From positions 3,643,501 to 3,707,500 of the forward strand of contig CAHIKZ030004724.1 in the NCBI GenBank assembly GCA_903632075.3: 64,000 nucleotides of DNA, written 5' to 3'. The translations under genes and the position numbers were made by a program. A model generated the notes under the pieces. That model was not told the DNA's origin and ran no database searches. It saw nothing but the letters and a program-made list of their open reading frames with translations. This DNA comes from Acanthosepion pharaonis. Its lineage: Eukaryota; Mollusca; Cephalopoda; Sepiida; Sepiidae. Shown piece after piece: positions 1 through 12,200 of this stretch (position 1 is the first letter of the stretch; every line of letters starts with the position of its first letter).

Positions 1-111
1 TAGTCCATTGTGTTATTATGGGTAAGGTCCCATAACAATTTCAATAGTGTTTTCTTTTTTATAAACCATTACCCTAATTCTTATTTCATGTATACATGTA
101 AATACTATCTA

Positions 112-345
112 CGTGGACATTATTATTATTATTTCCTTTGATTTTTGTTGTATAAACATTTCCTTCCGGGTCCCAACCACTCAGGGACCTAAGGTCACAA
201 ATAGTTTTATAACATTTCCCACTGTTCATTTAAAAAAAATAAGATCACACACCTTTTACGTAGATAAGACTCTTCGTAATGTGTATGCTGTACAATTTTT
301 AGTATGGGCGACTAGGCATCCCTTCAGTGAGTATATCTAGTTTTC
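112..345 (-). mobile_element. LINE 3'-end fragment, copy 1 of 4
   Basis: This is the most 3' part of a non-LTR retrotransposon read on the minus strand. It shares the block around GGACCTAAGGTCA (plus strand, near 184) with three more copies downstream, and on the minus strand it runs out into an (AAT)n tail at about 112-135. No reading frame survives here. Family identity comes from copies 2 and 3, which still show coding sequence. Confidence 0.6.

Positions 346-348
<3 letters not shown>

Positions 349-389
<41 letters not shown>
349..389. repeat. (ATT)n microsatellite
   Basis: About 13 uninterrupted ATT triplets on the plus strand (AAT on the minus). It lies between two LINE 3'-end copies and may derive from the (AAT)n tail that ends such copies. 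Confidence 0.9.
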
Positions 390-391
<2 letters not shown>

Positions 392-469
392 ACCGAGGAG
401 TCTTTGTACATTTTCAAAGTCTTAAGTAGCCTTATTATTTTCATGATAGCTTGGTAATTTCTTTATTAT

Positions 470-1030
470 TGTTATTATTTCCTTTGATTTCTGCTGCATA
501 TTCTTTTCTTTCCGGGTTCCAACCAGAGACCTAAGGTCAGAAATGGCTTCATTGTATTTTCCACAAAAAAACTGACATCACACACATTTTACATAGATAA
601 ATCTCTTCGTAATGTTTGAGCTGTACTTGTGAGTACATTTTTCGTATTTCTTTAAGGCTTGGACTATCAGGAATCTCTTCAAAGAGTCTATCGGAACCTT
701 TTGCAATCCATCGCTCCAACTACAACCTTTTTACAATCGAAGGCTTCATCTACAAATGGAATTACTGATGTCCTCATGTACCACAATTTTTAGATTTCCA
801 CTTCAAGATCTTTGTAATTTTTTTTTAAAGATTTTCAAAGATACATTACAATCTACAGGGGCTACCATGCCAATAAGAAAACACATTCTCTTCTTGAGGT
901 CTTTGATCACTATGGCTGGGAGATTAGCTTTCATTGTTCTGTCTATGTCTATTATAAAGTACCATAAAATTGTTACAGGTCCTATCACTGTAACCAGGTC
1001 TGGGTAATGTTCAGGCCAGTTTCTTGTATT
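470..1030 (-). pseudogene. LINE ORF2 C-terminus, copy 2 of 4
   Basis: Longest of four minus-strand copies of one non-LTR retrotransposon 3' end. On the minus strand, 1010-803 reads through residues including WPEHYPDLVTVIGPVT and KANLPAIVIKDLKKRMCFL, followed by IGMVAPVDCN. This resembles the C-terminal region after the RT domain seen in many invertebrate LINEs (cysteine/aspartate motif 'D.A.P.D.N', then 'KYKDLE.E..R.W', then a 'PV..GALG' stretch). The frame then breaks by frameshift, but MRTSVIPF and a degenerate GKGSDRL-like segment can still be read at 770-690. It ends near 470 in ATT-rich sequence equivalent to an (AAT)n tail. 5'-truncated and non-functional. Clade (CR1, RTE or similar) is not decided. 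Confidence 0.6.
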
Positions 1031-1032
1031 TT

Positions 1033-1555
1033 CATGGATTTCTGATGTATACACATTTCCTCCCGGGTCCAAACCAGAGACCTAAGGTCAGAAACGTCTT
1101 CATGACATTTTCTACTGATCATTTTTATATATAAAAAAAAAATAAGATCACATACATTTTACATAGTTAAAGCTCTTCGTAACTTTTGGGTTATATTTGT
1201 GAGTACATTTTTTTTCTTTAAGGCTTAGAATACCAGGAATCTCTTCTTCACTGAGTCTATCGGAACCTTTTCCAATCGATACGAGGGCTCCAACTCCAAC
1301 TGGAATTATTAATGTCCGCATGTGCCATACTTTTGAGATTCCCACTTCAAGTTCCTTGTATTTTGATAGTCTTTTTTGAAGATCTTTCTAGACACATTAC
1401 AATCTGCAGGGACTGTCATGTCAATAAGAAAGCACATTCTGTTTTTGTTGTCTTTGATCACGATGTTTGGGCGATTAGCTTTGATTGTTTTGTTTGTGTG
1501 TATTGTAATGTGCCATAAAATTGTTACAGTTCCTATCTCTCTAACCGGATTATTA
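1033..1555 (-). pseudogene. LINE ORF2 C-terminus, copy 3 of 4
   Basis: Parallel copy of the fragment at 470-1030. On the minus strand, 1345-1148 reads VWHMRTLIIPVGVGALV followed by SIGKGSDRLSEEEIPGIL, the standard end of this LINE protein (W.MRT..IPV.VGALG.I.KG). Upstream codons (about 1550-1376) match copy 2 in a shifted frame. Its 3'UTR carries the same GGACC/GACCT block near 1078-1090. Stops and frameshifts make it a relic. Confidence 0.6.
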
Positions 1556-1654
1556 TTTAATTCCTACCTTTTGGCTCTATTATCTAAATGCAGCACACAA
1601 AAACCTAGCCAAAGAGCTTCAAGAAATGGTCAATGATCCTACGAAAATTCTACA

Positions 1655-1960
1655 ATTATTATTATTATTATTTTCTTTGATTTTTGGCGTTTACACATTT
1701 CTGACCGGGTGCCGCTCAGGGACCTAAGGTTAGAAATGGCATCATGACACTTTCCACTAACAAAAGAAATACTACATAGATAAAGCACTTCGTAAAGTGT
1801 GGGCTGTATTTGTCAGAACAATTTTTTGTATCTCTTTGATGCATGGACTTCCAGGAATCCCTTCAATGTGTCTACTAGAATATTTTCCAACCAGTCCTAG
1901 GGCTCCAACTACAACAGGGGTTGTTGATGTTCCCATGTGCTAAATTTGTGAGATTTCTAT
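1655..1960 (-). mobile_element. LINE 3'-end fragment, copy 4 of 4
   Basis: Shares the GACCTAAGGTTAGAAATGG block (from about 1721) and the adjacent decayed C-terminal coding sequence with the three upstream copies, again in minus orientation and again with an (AAT)n-type tail (1655-1672). (ATT)n at 1963-1985 adjoins its 5' side. Confidence 0.55.
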
Positions 1961-1985
1961 ATTATTATTATTATTATTATTATTT

Positions 1986-2489
1986 TACATATAGGTCCTT
2001 ATTATATCCCGTTTTATGTAACAGCTGTCTGGTGGTTATCTATGAGTTGAGAGACAATCTCTTCAGAGGCTCAGTACATTTCTCAGTATCCTAGCAGACA
2101 CCAATTTCTATTTATTGGTCTTTAGACCCAGTTCTAATTACGTCAACTCATATAGACACGACGGGCAACTCATCCTGGTGTAATACTTAGAGAGCTACTC
2201 TGATTAACCATTACCAATTCTCAGTGGATTTCTCATACTATTGGCCTTGTGCCATACTAATTAAGCAACAGAAACTATAAACTCTGATCTAACTTTCTCC
2301 TTCCATAATTTCCAAAGTTCTCTTGCGAGATGTCTTACTTTTTCTTTCGTTTTCACACTATGGTGGCTTACGGCTCTATCACGCTGAAACATCGATTCTC
2401 GTTCGATCACCACAGTTAAGCAACATCGAGCCTGGTCAGTACATAGATGGTTGACAGCTTGGGAATACCAGGTGCTGTAACCTTGAGTG
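1986..2489. other. No recognised feature
   Basis: About 500 bp of non-repetitive-looking sequence. A 106-codon minus-strand frame overlaps it but shows no recognisable family and runs into the adjacent SINE remnant, so it is not called as a gene. Confidence 0.5.
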
Positions 2490-2645
2490 TACGGGTGGTG
2501 TATTGGATAATTGCTCGGTATTGTGAATCGGAGGGCCGAGTTCCAATTCCCATTGGGTTCGTTATATTCACCTACGCACAAATAATCTTGGAAAAGGTAT
2601 GAATCTACCTATTCTCCCCTAGCTATGGGTTAATTAGTCAAACTT
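2490..2645 (+). mobile_element. tRNA-derived SINE family B, 3'-truncated
   Basis: The segment reads TATTGGATAATTGCTCGG (A-box-like), then GGCCGAGTTCCAATTC (degenerate B box), then the tRNA-unrelated body including ATATTCACCTACGCACA and CTAGCTATGGGTTAATTAG. The same series occurs at 51275-51590 and, inverted, at 60085-60405, where the tRNA-like head is better preserved. The body stops after the 'AGCTATGGG' motif, so this copy lacks the usual tail. Confidence 0.7.
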
Positions 2646-3238
2646 CTGTCACTAAATCATTATTATCTAAAAAATATAATCTTAGAATCTAAAAATATTT
2701 CCTGGTTTAAAATAACTTCCAAAGGGTTGATAAGCCGTAAAAACAATAATAATAATAATAATAACAAAGAAGACATTATTCCGAATATAAATAAAGTTAA
2801 TATTTTCTTGGACACTACTTTATCTAAGTTCTATACAGCTCACAAAATAAAATCATTGAGCAATTTTAACAAACTAATGATATATGTTCAACAGATTGAT
2901 GACATATTTGTATGAATGAGATAGATGGAAGCCAATCTAGGAAATGAAAAAAAATTCTTGTATAAAAAAAACATATCGTGAGGGGTTAACATTTCAAGTT
3001 GCTATTTGGTACGAGTAACTTGTCGTGGCGGAGGTCGAAATTCTTTAAAGATTCTTGTGTATGAACCATTTTAACAATTGTCTCGACGTACGTCACTCTC
3101 ATCAAAATTGTCCAGTGCCAGAAAAAAAGAGGAGACTGATAAAACATTTGTCCGAGTATAAATAATAATTACACATAGATAGATAGATAGATAGATAGAT
3201 CTGAAGAAACCGAGAAAGATCTGAACTTAGCTGAACAG

Positions 3239-3282
<44 letters not shown>

Positions 3283-3781
3283 ATTATTGATTAATTTTTT
3301 TAATGGTCTCGTTTAACCCACACTTGTTCCTTCAATGCTTCCCAAAGGAATTCTTATTTGGGCCACCGCCGTTTTCGTGCATACTTTGGCTTCTCTAGAT
3401 ATTGGTAAACGAAAGAAAAACATCTTCTGTCTCATATTTTTGTTTAACAAAACTGAAGGAATGATAAAAAAAACAGAGCGAAAAAGAGAAATTTAATGAG
3501 TAAAAGGCATTTACGCCACTACATTGATTTTTAGCTGTGATTTTTATTCATATTGACGCTGCGATAAATAGAAAATAAAGTGCACATCACTAAAGAGAGA
3601 ACTCTCCCAATAGAGGAAAAAGAAACAAAGAAAACAGTCGTTCATCTGCAAAAATTGATTTGTAATGCGCTTTATTAAAAGACCGTAACAGCTCCAAATA
3701 CCAAAGAATCGCTAACTTCCGTTTCGGTAAAGAATAAGTGCAAATCTTTTTAAGAAGTACACAGTAAAAAACTTTTATTTT

Positions 3782-3786
<5 letters not shown>
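2646..3786. other. AT-rich spacer with (TAGA)n tracts
   Basis: No gene is recognised. It contains (AAT)n at about 2744-2764 and two (TAGA/GATA)n microsatellites at about 3175-3200 and 3237-3283, separated by roughly 38 bp of unique sequence. Confidence 0.6.

Positions 3787-3815
<29 letters not shown>
3787..3815. repeat. (AT)n microsatellite
   Basis: Pure alternating TA immediately upstream of the stem-loop element at 3911-4011. Several inverted-repeat elements in this window are bordered by (AT)n in the same way. Confidence 0.9.
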
Positions 3816-3817
<2 letters not shown>

Positions 3818-3910
3818 ATAAAAAGTTTGAAGGTGTGCTATATTTATGGGATAAAGTGCTCAATATCACAGATAGAGCGTATAAAATAAATATAAAAGTG
3901 AACATTGAAG

Positions 3911-4011
3911 TCAACACTCAGAGGCGACAGGCTGTTTCATGCTGGACTCAATCGGGAGGCCGTCTGACGATTGCGCCTAGCATGAAACAGCCTGTCACCT
4001 CTGAGTGTTGA
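3911..4011. repeat. Long hairpin (33-nt arms), MITE-like
   Basis: Arms 3911-3943 and 3979-4011 are reverse complements over 33 nt with one mismatch, around a 35-nt loop. The left arm starts TCAACACTCAGAGG and the right arm ends CCTCTGAGTGTTGA. Upstream (about 3858-3882) is the motif GCTCAATATCA..GATAGAGC, also present at about 40890-40912 next to another strong hairpin. The likeliest reading is part of a non-autonomous inverted-repeat element, though a structured non-coding RNA cannot be excluded. Confidence 0.7.
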
Positions 4012-4365
4012 TATTACATCAAAAACATGTCAAAATCGTTATCAATGCATCTCATCAGGTGATTGTAAATTACTGGCGAGTGAACGATTTAATCAGATTT
4101 AAAAGCAAAATACAGCTTATTTTGCCGAGGTAATTGTGAATTTCCCTCTTATGTAATTTATATGCTCTGTTATAATAAATACATGGAGCTCTTTTCTTGG
4201 ATTTGTACGACTATAGTTTCGCTGGGTAGTTCCCGGCTCTTTCGGACACAGATCTATGTTGTTGGAAGTAAACAAATGGCTCATGAGAGCTTCTATGAGA
4301 CTGCTACGTAGCACAAAAAATAAAATTGGACAGAGGTGTGTTAAATGCGATTCTGGTGTGTTACT

Positions 4366-4635
4366 GATATGTCCCGGAAAGGGATATATTTGAACGAAGT
4401 AGCTAAGTGGTTTTGGCTACTATAACCAAGTAGAATATGGTAGCAGTAATCGATTGGTACGCGTCGTAGTTGCAGGTAAGAAGTGTACATCAATGGCGTA
4501 GTCCAATGGGCGTCGTTATAGACTTAGCTCTCAGACGAATGCTTTCCTCTCTGTCGTACCTACAAGTCCGTCGGTATTTATGAGGGACATCAGCCAATCA
4601 TATTCCAGTGAGGGGGGAAACAGGTATATATATAT
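4366..4635. repeat. Direct duplication, copy 1
   Basis: Starts TGTCCCGGAAAGGGATATAT and includes CAATGGGCGTCGTTATAGAC, CCGTCGGTATTTATGA and CATATTCCAGTGAGG. The same series recurs at 4683-4860. This copy contains about 98 bp (4408-4505) that copy 2 lacks. Confidence 0.8.
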
Positions 4636-4638
4636 TAC

Positions 4639-4679
<41 letters not shown>
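4636..4679. repeat. (AT)n between the two duplicate copies
   Basis: Alternating AT of about 40 bp separating the two direct copies. It may have mediated the duplication by slippage or unequal exchange. Confidence 0.85.
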
Positions 4680-4680
<1 letters not shown>

Positions 4681-4682
4681 AT

Positions 4683-4860
4683 GTCCCGGAAAAGGGATAT
4701 ATTTTGAACGAAGTAGGTAAGTGGTTTTGGCAATGGGCGTCGTTATAGACTTAGCTCTCAGACTAAGGCTCTTGACTCTCCTACACGTCCGTCGGTATTT
4801 ATGACGGACACCAGTCAATCACATTCCAGTGAGGAGAAATACAGGTGTATGCATATTCCA
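4683..4860. repeat. Direct duplication, copy 2 (internally deleted)
   Basis: Parallels 4366-4635 from TGTCCCGGAAAAGGGATATA to CACATTCCAGTGAGG. GGTTTTGG joins directly to CAATGGGCGTCG, so the 98 bp segment of copy 1 is missing here. Confidence 0.8.
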
Positions 4861-5800
4861 TTATATCAGTTACATTTTTCTAGAATATTACCAAAATGTG
4901 AGGTGAGTAAAAAAAAAAGTATAAGTGAAAAAATTGATGACAAATTTCAAATTAAAGACATTGCATTCTCGTAGTCAGTAAACCGTTACAGGTTAAAAAG
5001 TGGTAAAAAACTGAAAGTAAAATTAGAAATAAAAAAAAGTGTGTAAATGAAGGTGGCCATAGGGAGAAAAAGGCAATGCTAGGGTCGTTGTTGTAGATTT
5101 GTTATAGTGTCGTGAACAGGTTAAGTTCGGGTATGGCACCTATATCCTAATAATGGGGGTTTGCTATTTGTCAGGTTTCCAATATTTTAAGATATACGAT
5201 TTTTTATGCCTACATGCTATGATTAACTCAGTCCGTTTATTAAATAGGCCTGGCGTATTAATGTTTTTGAGGATAAATCTTTTCTCTAATAAACAAAAAT
5301 CTCATCGTCCCCCTCCCTTACCGGAAAAATATTTGGCTTGTTCTATGAATTCCTATTTTATATTAGGTGTGTAGTCATTTGTTTTAATATTCCAGTAGAA
5401 CTTAGAGAGTGCTATGACGTTTGCATATTTTTTGTTGTTGAGTGTCATCTTGTGATGATGAAAACGATTTATTCCAATTGATAGCGGTGGATCCGAAATA
5501 AAATTTGGTCTGGTCATTGTGCGTGATGCTAGCCTTATATATAATTCCTTTACAGATGCATTTGCCGTTCATGGGGCAGAGATCACGGTTGCGGCAATTG
5601 CATGTCTGCTTTCCGGACTACTATTTCTACTAGTGTTGTTTAAGTATGTGTTAAAGATTACATTATTATGCAGAGTTACATACACTTCAAGGTTTTTGGT
5701 GCAGCTGTAGCTAACCTTAACGTGTGCCGGACGTGTGCTGGGAAACAAACAGAAAAACTATAGTCGCACACCAAAACGTAGGTACATGTATATGTATATA

Positions 5801-5836
<36 letters not shown>

Positions 5837-6393
5837 GGGGTATTTAGGCTGCATGTCTTCATTCAAACATGTTTGGTTGAACAATCTAGACATATTATGA
5901 TTATTTATTTTTATTTTAATCCTCTCAAATTCTCGAATCAAGTTCTTAGTGTTGTCATAATACTGATTATGAATGACGCCTTAGATTTTGGCCAATCTTT
6001 TATTTTCCGAAGTACTGCAGTGTATTGGGATACTCAAACTGTAAAAAAAAATTAATTAAAAGATGAGTATCTTAAATCATTAATCATAAAAAAATATAAA
6101 TGAACTTATCTCCTTGCATATTCTTAAGTGTTCATTTGTGATTGACTATAACGTAACGCGTTTCATGCGTATTTGCAAAAAAATCACAGTTATCAATTAC
6201 ATTATTTTTTTTGGTTGTTGTTTTAGGAATTCACATCTGAAATACCTGGGAAAACAAAAGAACTAACCAAAACTACGGCGAATTTCTTAATAAGTTTAAT
6301 AACATATTGAGAAAGTTTAATAACTAAGAAATTAATCCGTGATTTAGTGAGGGTTAAAATAAATAGACAAAATATATATAGATTATTCAAAGA

Positions 6394-6398
<5 letters not shown>
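4861..6398. other. AT-rich spacer, no recognised gene
   Basis: About 1.5 kb without a recognisable coding family. It includes (AT)n at about 5797-5834. Short frames at 5153-5374 and 5519-5710 show no domain. The second (residues such as VHGAEITVAAIACLL, then SGLLFLLVLFKYVL) is hydrophobic enough to suggest a membrane helix, but there is no other support for a gene. Confidence 0.5.

Positions 6399-6446
<48 letters not shown>
6399..6446. repeat. (AT)n microsatellite
   Basis: About 24 AT dinucleotides. Confidence 0.9.
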
Positions 6447-6447
<1 letters not shown>

Positions 6448-6579
6448 CTTTACTTGATTTATTCTCTTGTTTTTACTCATTTTCTTTTTACACTATTTCT
6501 TCTTTTACCTTCTTTTTTTCTTCATTTTTTCCCTTTCCCTCTCAGAGGACAGCTTTCTCTTGTTCGCATGATTTGTAGA

Positions 6580-6690
6580 AGTATTTTGTGTGTATTTGTG
6601 TGTCTGCTTGTGTGTATTTATGTGTGCGACTCTGTGTATGTATTTTTGTGTGTGTGCATGCATGCATGCATGCGTGTGTTTATTTTATTG
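6580..6690. repeat. TG-rich and (ATGC)n tract
   Basis: TGTGTGTATTTGTGTGTC-type sequence leading into a short (CATG)n run at about 6657-6672. Low-complexity only. Confidence 0.7.
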
Positions 6691-6786
6691 CTATTTTCTG
6701 TGTACAAAACGAAAAAGAAAGAAAAAATTTTCTTGCTTTCAGTGTATGATTGAGTAGATCGTGGCGTGGCCTGGGGGCGCTAATGC

Positions 6787-7102
<316 letters not shown>

Positions 7103-7249
7103 ATATGGAGCGACGATTTTATGGGTAAGAAGTTGATGTGAAGAATCGTGGCTAATATTGTCAAGTGAGAGTGCATTAGTTTTGTATATTCTGCCATTCA
7201 AAGTCGAAATGGAAACAATTTATATTTCCCGCGACCTTTTGCTGCCGAA

Positions 7250-8120
7250 GATCAGCAAAGAACGAGCTTGAAAGAGAATGAGAAAGAAGAGAGAAAGAAA
7301 AGAAAATGGTAGCCTGCCTCGTGGTAGGTACGAACGCCTATAACAGACGGGGTTTCCAATGTCTCTTATTTAGATGAGCAGCCCAAACCCGTAACCAGAA
7401 AAACTGACGTAACACTATCTTTTTCTTTCCAATGACTTTCTTTTTTTGCCGTCTTTAAATGTTAATCGCAGCTTAGTGAGAAAAAAAAGTAGGAAGCAAT
7501 GAAGTAAAGAAACTGTGAAAAAGATAAATGAAGAAAAAAAATGGAAACGATAAAGAATAGCTGAAGACGAAGAAGCGAGAAACACGAAGAAGGTGACGAA
7601 GAAGAAACAGAAGGATAAAGAACAAAATGGCAAGAAGAAGAAGAAGAAGAAGAAGAAGAAGGAGAAGAAGAAGAAGGGAGAAGGAGAAGGAGAAGAAGAA
7701 GAAGAAGAAGAAGGGAGCTGAGGAGAAGAAGAAGAAGAAGGGAGGAGAAGAAGAAGGAGGAGGAGGAGGAGGAGAAGAAGGAGAAGGGAGAAGGAAGGGA
7801 GGAGAAGAAGAAGAAGAAGAAGAAGAAGAAGGAGGGAGAGAAGAAGAAGAAGAAGAAAGGAGGAAGGGAGAAGAAATGAAGAAAAAAGAAGGAGAAGGAG
7901 AAGGAGAAGAAAAGAAGAAGAAGAAGAAGAAATAAAGAAGAAGAAGAAATGCCAAAAGAGAAGAAAAAGAAAAAGAAGAAAAGAAATAAGATGAAAAGGA
8001 AGATGAAAATAAATAAAGAAGAAAAAAAAGGAATGAAAAAAGAGAAGAAACAAAAGAAGAAACGAATGAATGACAGGAATTGGAAAACGAGAATGAGAAG
8101 AAGAAAGAAACCAAAACAGA
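7250..8120. repeat. GAA/GGA purine tract
   Basis: Nearly all-purine plus strand built from AAG, GGA and GGGAGAAG triplets, densest at 7627-7935. Such polypurine mirror-like tracts can form triplex (H-DNA). The long Leu/Ser/Phe or Arg/Lys/Glu reading frames over it are products of the triplet repeat and not genes. Confidence 0.9.
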
Positions 8121-8254
8121 AATTTCAAAATCACATTTGTACAGCTTGAAAATTAAAATGGAGTAAACTTTATATTTATGATTGTGTGCGCGTGTGTTTG
8201 TTGGCCAATGAGAATTTTAGAACTAGAAAATACAGAAAATATTTTATTCATACA

Positions 8255-8572
8255 CTATTTTATTTATTATTATTATTAACTATTATTATTATTAACTATT
8301 ATTATTATTATTAATTATTATTATTATTAACTATTCCATTATTATTATTAACTATTATTATTATTATTATTATTAACTATTATTATTATTATTAAGGATT
8401 TTATTATTATTTTTTAACTGAATTATTATTTATTATTATTATTAACTATTATTATTATTATTAACTATTATCAATGCCTTTCTTAGTTTTATTTGCTATT
8501 ATTATTTATTAATTTTATTAACTATTATTATTATTAACTATTATTATTAACTATTATTATTATTATTAATAA
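8255..8572. repeat. (ATT)n with regular AACT interruptions
   Basis: A trinucleotide array in which blocks of 3-7 ATT are separated by AACTATT, giving a variable minisatellite of about 13-25 bp units. It is followed by TAATAATTAGCAGGCTTCGCCCGG. Confidence 0.85.
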
Positions 8573-9055
8573 TTAGCAGGCTTCGCCCGGTAATTTTTCT
8601 AGGATTTTTTTTTCTATGGGATTAATGTTCACTATTTTTTAAATGTTGAAGTGTCAAAGTGTCAAACACGCTACTTGGTTTCAGTGAGAAAAGGAAAGAA
8701 AAAAGGGAAGATAGAATTGTTTAACGTCTGCTGCAGTGAAAGGAAAAAGTTGTTAATTTCAAATCTTTACATTTGTATCCCCTTACTTCTTAAAATAACA
8801 ACCTGCCTTTATATTTATGATTGTTATTGCAATATTTTGTTAATGCTGTTAAGCTCAAATATTTATCGATGCGATACAGAAATACAGATATTTTATCGTC
8901 GTATTTTATCTCCATGATCTAATGAAAACCTTAACTGGCGGATTAAAATTCATCAGAAATTTCAAATCGGAAAACAGTGAAAATTTCATGGAGTAAAACC
9001 GGTAGAGATAATTAAAATAATGTTGTCTCCATAGAAACGAATTCTAAGGATTCCC
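8573..9055. other. Spacer, no recognised feature
   Basis: About 480 bp of unremarkable AT-rich sequence between the ATT array and the first satellite. No homology or structure was seen. Confidence 0.5.
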
Positions 9056-9259
9056 ATTTTTTTTTTTTTTTTCTTTTCTTTCCAACTGATTCCATCTTTT
9101 CTTTCTTTCCAATGCCCTAACATCCTTAGTTTTATTTCCTATTTTTATGTTTGCAAATTATATCTCTCCTTCCCTCTAATATCATCGTAATATATCACTT
9201 TCCATTTATTTCTTATCATTCATGTATTTTATGTCCTAATGTTCATATTTTATTTCTCT

Positions 9260-12200
9260 CTTTCTAATTTTCCCTGTCCATTTTTTCTCTCTCTCATGTT
9301 TCTCCATTCGTTTTCTTTCCCATTATATTTTTTCTTTTCTCTCTAATGTGTCCATCCAATTTCACACCTTCTCTCTAACATCAACGTTTTATTTCTCTCT
9401 CATGTTCTCTCCATTTTTCTTTCTCTCTAACATTCCCATTATATTTCTTTCTTTCTCTCTAATGTGTCCATCCAATTTCACACCTTTCTCTCTAACATCC
9501 CTGTTTTATTTTTCTCATGTTCTCTCCATTTTCGTTCTCTCTCCATTATTTTCTTTCTTTCTCTAACATTCCCTTCTTATATTTTTCCCTTTTTCATTAT
9601 ATTTCTTTCTCTCTAATATGTCCATCCAATTTCACTTCTCTCAACATCCCTGTTTTACATTTCCATTTTTTTCTCTCTAATGTCATTTTATTTATCATCC
9701 TCATGTTTATTTCTCTCTCTCCATTTTTTCGTTCTCTCTAACATTCCCATTATATTTCTTTCATTCTCTCTAATATGTCCATCCAGTTTCACACCTTCTC
9801 TAACATCCCCATTATATTTTGTTTTATTCTCTCTCATGTTCTCTCCATTTTTCCGTTCTCTAACATTCCCATTATATTTTTTTCTTTCTCTAATGTGTCC
9901 ATCCAATTTCACCTTCTCTCTAACATCATCCGTTTTATTTTTCTCACATGTTCTCTCCATTTTCGTTTCTCTCTAACATTCCCATTATATTTTCTTTCTT
10001 TTTTTCTCTCAATGTCCATCCAATTTCACACCTTCTCTCTAACATTCCCATTATTTTATTTCTCTCTCATGTTCTCTCCATTTTTCGTTCTCTAACATTC
10101 CATTATATTTTTCTTTGTCTCTAATGTGTCCATCCAATTTCACACCTTCTCTCTAACATCAACGTTTTATTTATCTCTCCATGTTCTCTCCATTTTTTCG
10201 TTCTCTCTAACATTCCCATTATATTTATTTTCTTTCTCTAATATGTCCATCCAATTTCACACCTTCTCTCTAACATCCCGTTTTTATTTTCTCTCACATG
10301 TTCTCTCCATTTTTCGTTCTCTCTAGCATTCCCATTATATTTCTTTCTTTCTCTCTAATGTGTCCATCCAATTTCACACCTTCTCTCTAACATCAACGTT
10401 TTATTTCTCTCTCATGTTCTCTCCATTTTTCGTTCTCTCTAACATTCCCATTATATTTCTTTCTTTCCCTCTAATATGTCCATCCAATTTCACACCTTCT
10501 CTCTAACATCACCGTTTTATTTCTCTCTCATTTGTTCTCTCTCCATTTTTTATTTTTCTCTAAACATTCCCATTATATTTTTCATTTTTGTCTCTAATAT
10601 GTCCATCCAATTTCACACTTTTCTCTCTAACATCAACGTTTTATTTTTCTCTCTCATGTTCTCTCCATTTTTTGTTCTCTAACATTCCATTATATTTATT
10701 TCTTTCTCTCTAATATGTCCATCCAATTTCACACCTTCTCTCTAACATCCGCGTTTTATTTCTCTCACATGTTCTCTCCATTTTTCGTTCTCTCTAACAT
10801 TCCCATTATATTTCTTTCTTTCTCTCTAATGTGTCCATCCAATTTCACACCTTCTCTAACATCAACGTTTTTTTATTTCTCTCTCATTTTCGTTCTAATG
10901 TGTCCATTTTCGTTCTCTCTAACATTCCCATTATATTTCTTTCTTTCCCTCTAATATGTCCATCCAATTTCACACCTTCTCTCTAACATCTCCGTTTTAT
11001 TTCTCTCTCATGTTCTCTCCATTTTTCGTTCTCTCTAACATTCCCATTATATTTCTTTCTTTCCCTCTAATATGTCCATCCAATTTCACACCTTCTCTCT
11101 AACATCTCCGTTTTATTTCTCTCTCATGTTCTCTCCATTTTTTGTTCTCTCTAACATTCTCATTTTATATTTCCCATTTATTTTTCCCCTAATATGTCCA
11201 TCCAATTTCACACCTTCTCTCTAACATCCCCATGTTTTATTTTTCTCTCTCATGTTCTCTCCATTTTTCGTTCTCTCTAACATTATATTTTTTTCTTTCT
11301 CTCTAATGTGTCCATCCAATTTCACACCTTCTCTCTAACATCAACGTTTTATTTCTCTCTCATGTTCTCTCCATTTTTCGTTCTCTAACATTCCATTATA
11401 TTTTTCTTTTCTCTAATATGTCCATCCAATTTCACACCTTCTCTCTAACATCCGCGTTTTTTTTCTCTCATGTTCTCTCCATGTTCTAACATTCCATTTT
11501 TCTAATGTGTTCAATTTCACACCTTCTAACATTGTTTTATTATATTTTCGTTCTTTCTTTCCCTATTTCTTTCTTTCTCTAATGTGTCCATCCAATTTCA
11601 CACCTTCTCTCTAACATCAACGTTTTTATTTCTCTCTCATGTTCTCTCCATTTTTCGTTTCTCTAACATTCCCATTATATTTTTTCTTTGTCTCTAATAT
11701 GTCCATCCAATTTCACACACCTTCTCTAACATCCCTGTTTTTTATTTCTCTCTCATGTTCTCTCCATTTTTCGTTCTCTCTAACATTCCCATTATATTTA
11801 TTTCTTTCTCTCTAATATGTCCATCCAATTTCACACCTTCTCTCTAACATCCGCGTTTTATTTCTCTCACATGTTCTCTCCATTTTTCGTTCTCTCTAAC
11901 ATTCCCATTATATTTCTTTCTTTCTCTCTAATGTGTCCATCCAATTTCACACCTTCTCTCTAACATCAACGTTTTATTTCTCTCTCATGTTCTCTCCATT
12001 TTTCGTTCTCTCTAACATTCCCATTATATTTCTTTCTTTCTCTCTAATATGTCCATCCAATTTCACACCTTCTCTCTAACATCCCTGTTTTATTTTCTCT
12101 CATGTTCTATTCCATTTTTGTTCTCTCTAACATTCCCATTATATTTTTTCATTTCTCTAATGTGTCCATCCATTTTTTGTTTCACACCTTCTCTCTAACA

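Noticed and set aside
7415..8134. 239-codon Ser/Leu/Phe-rich minus-strand frame
   Set aside because: Antisense of the GAA/GGA tract; low complexity only.
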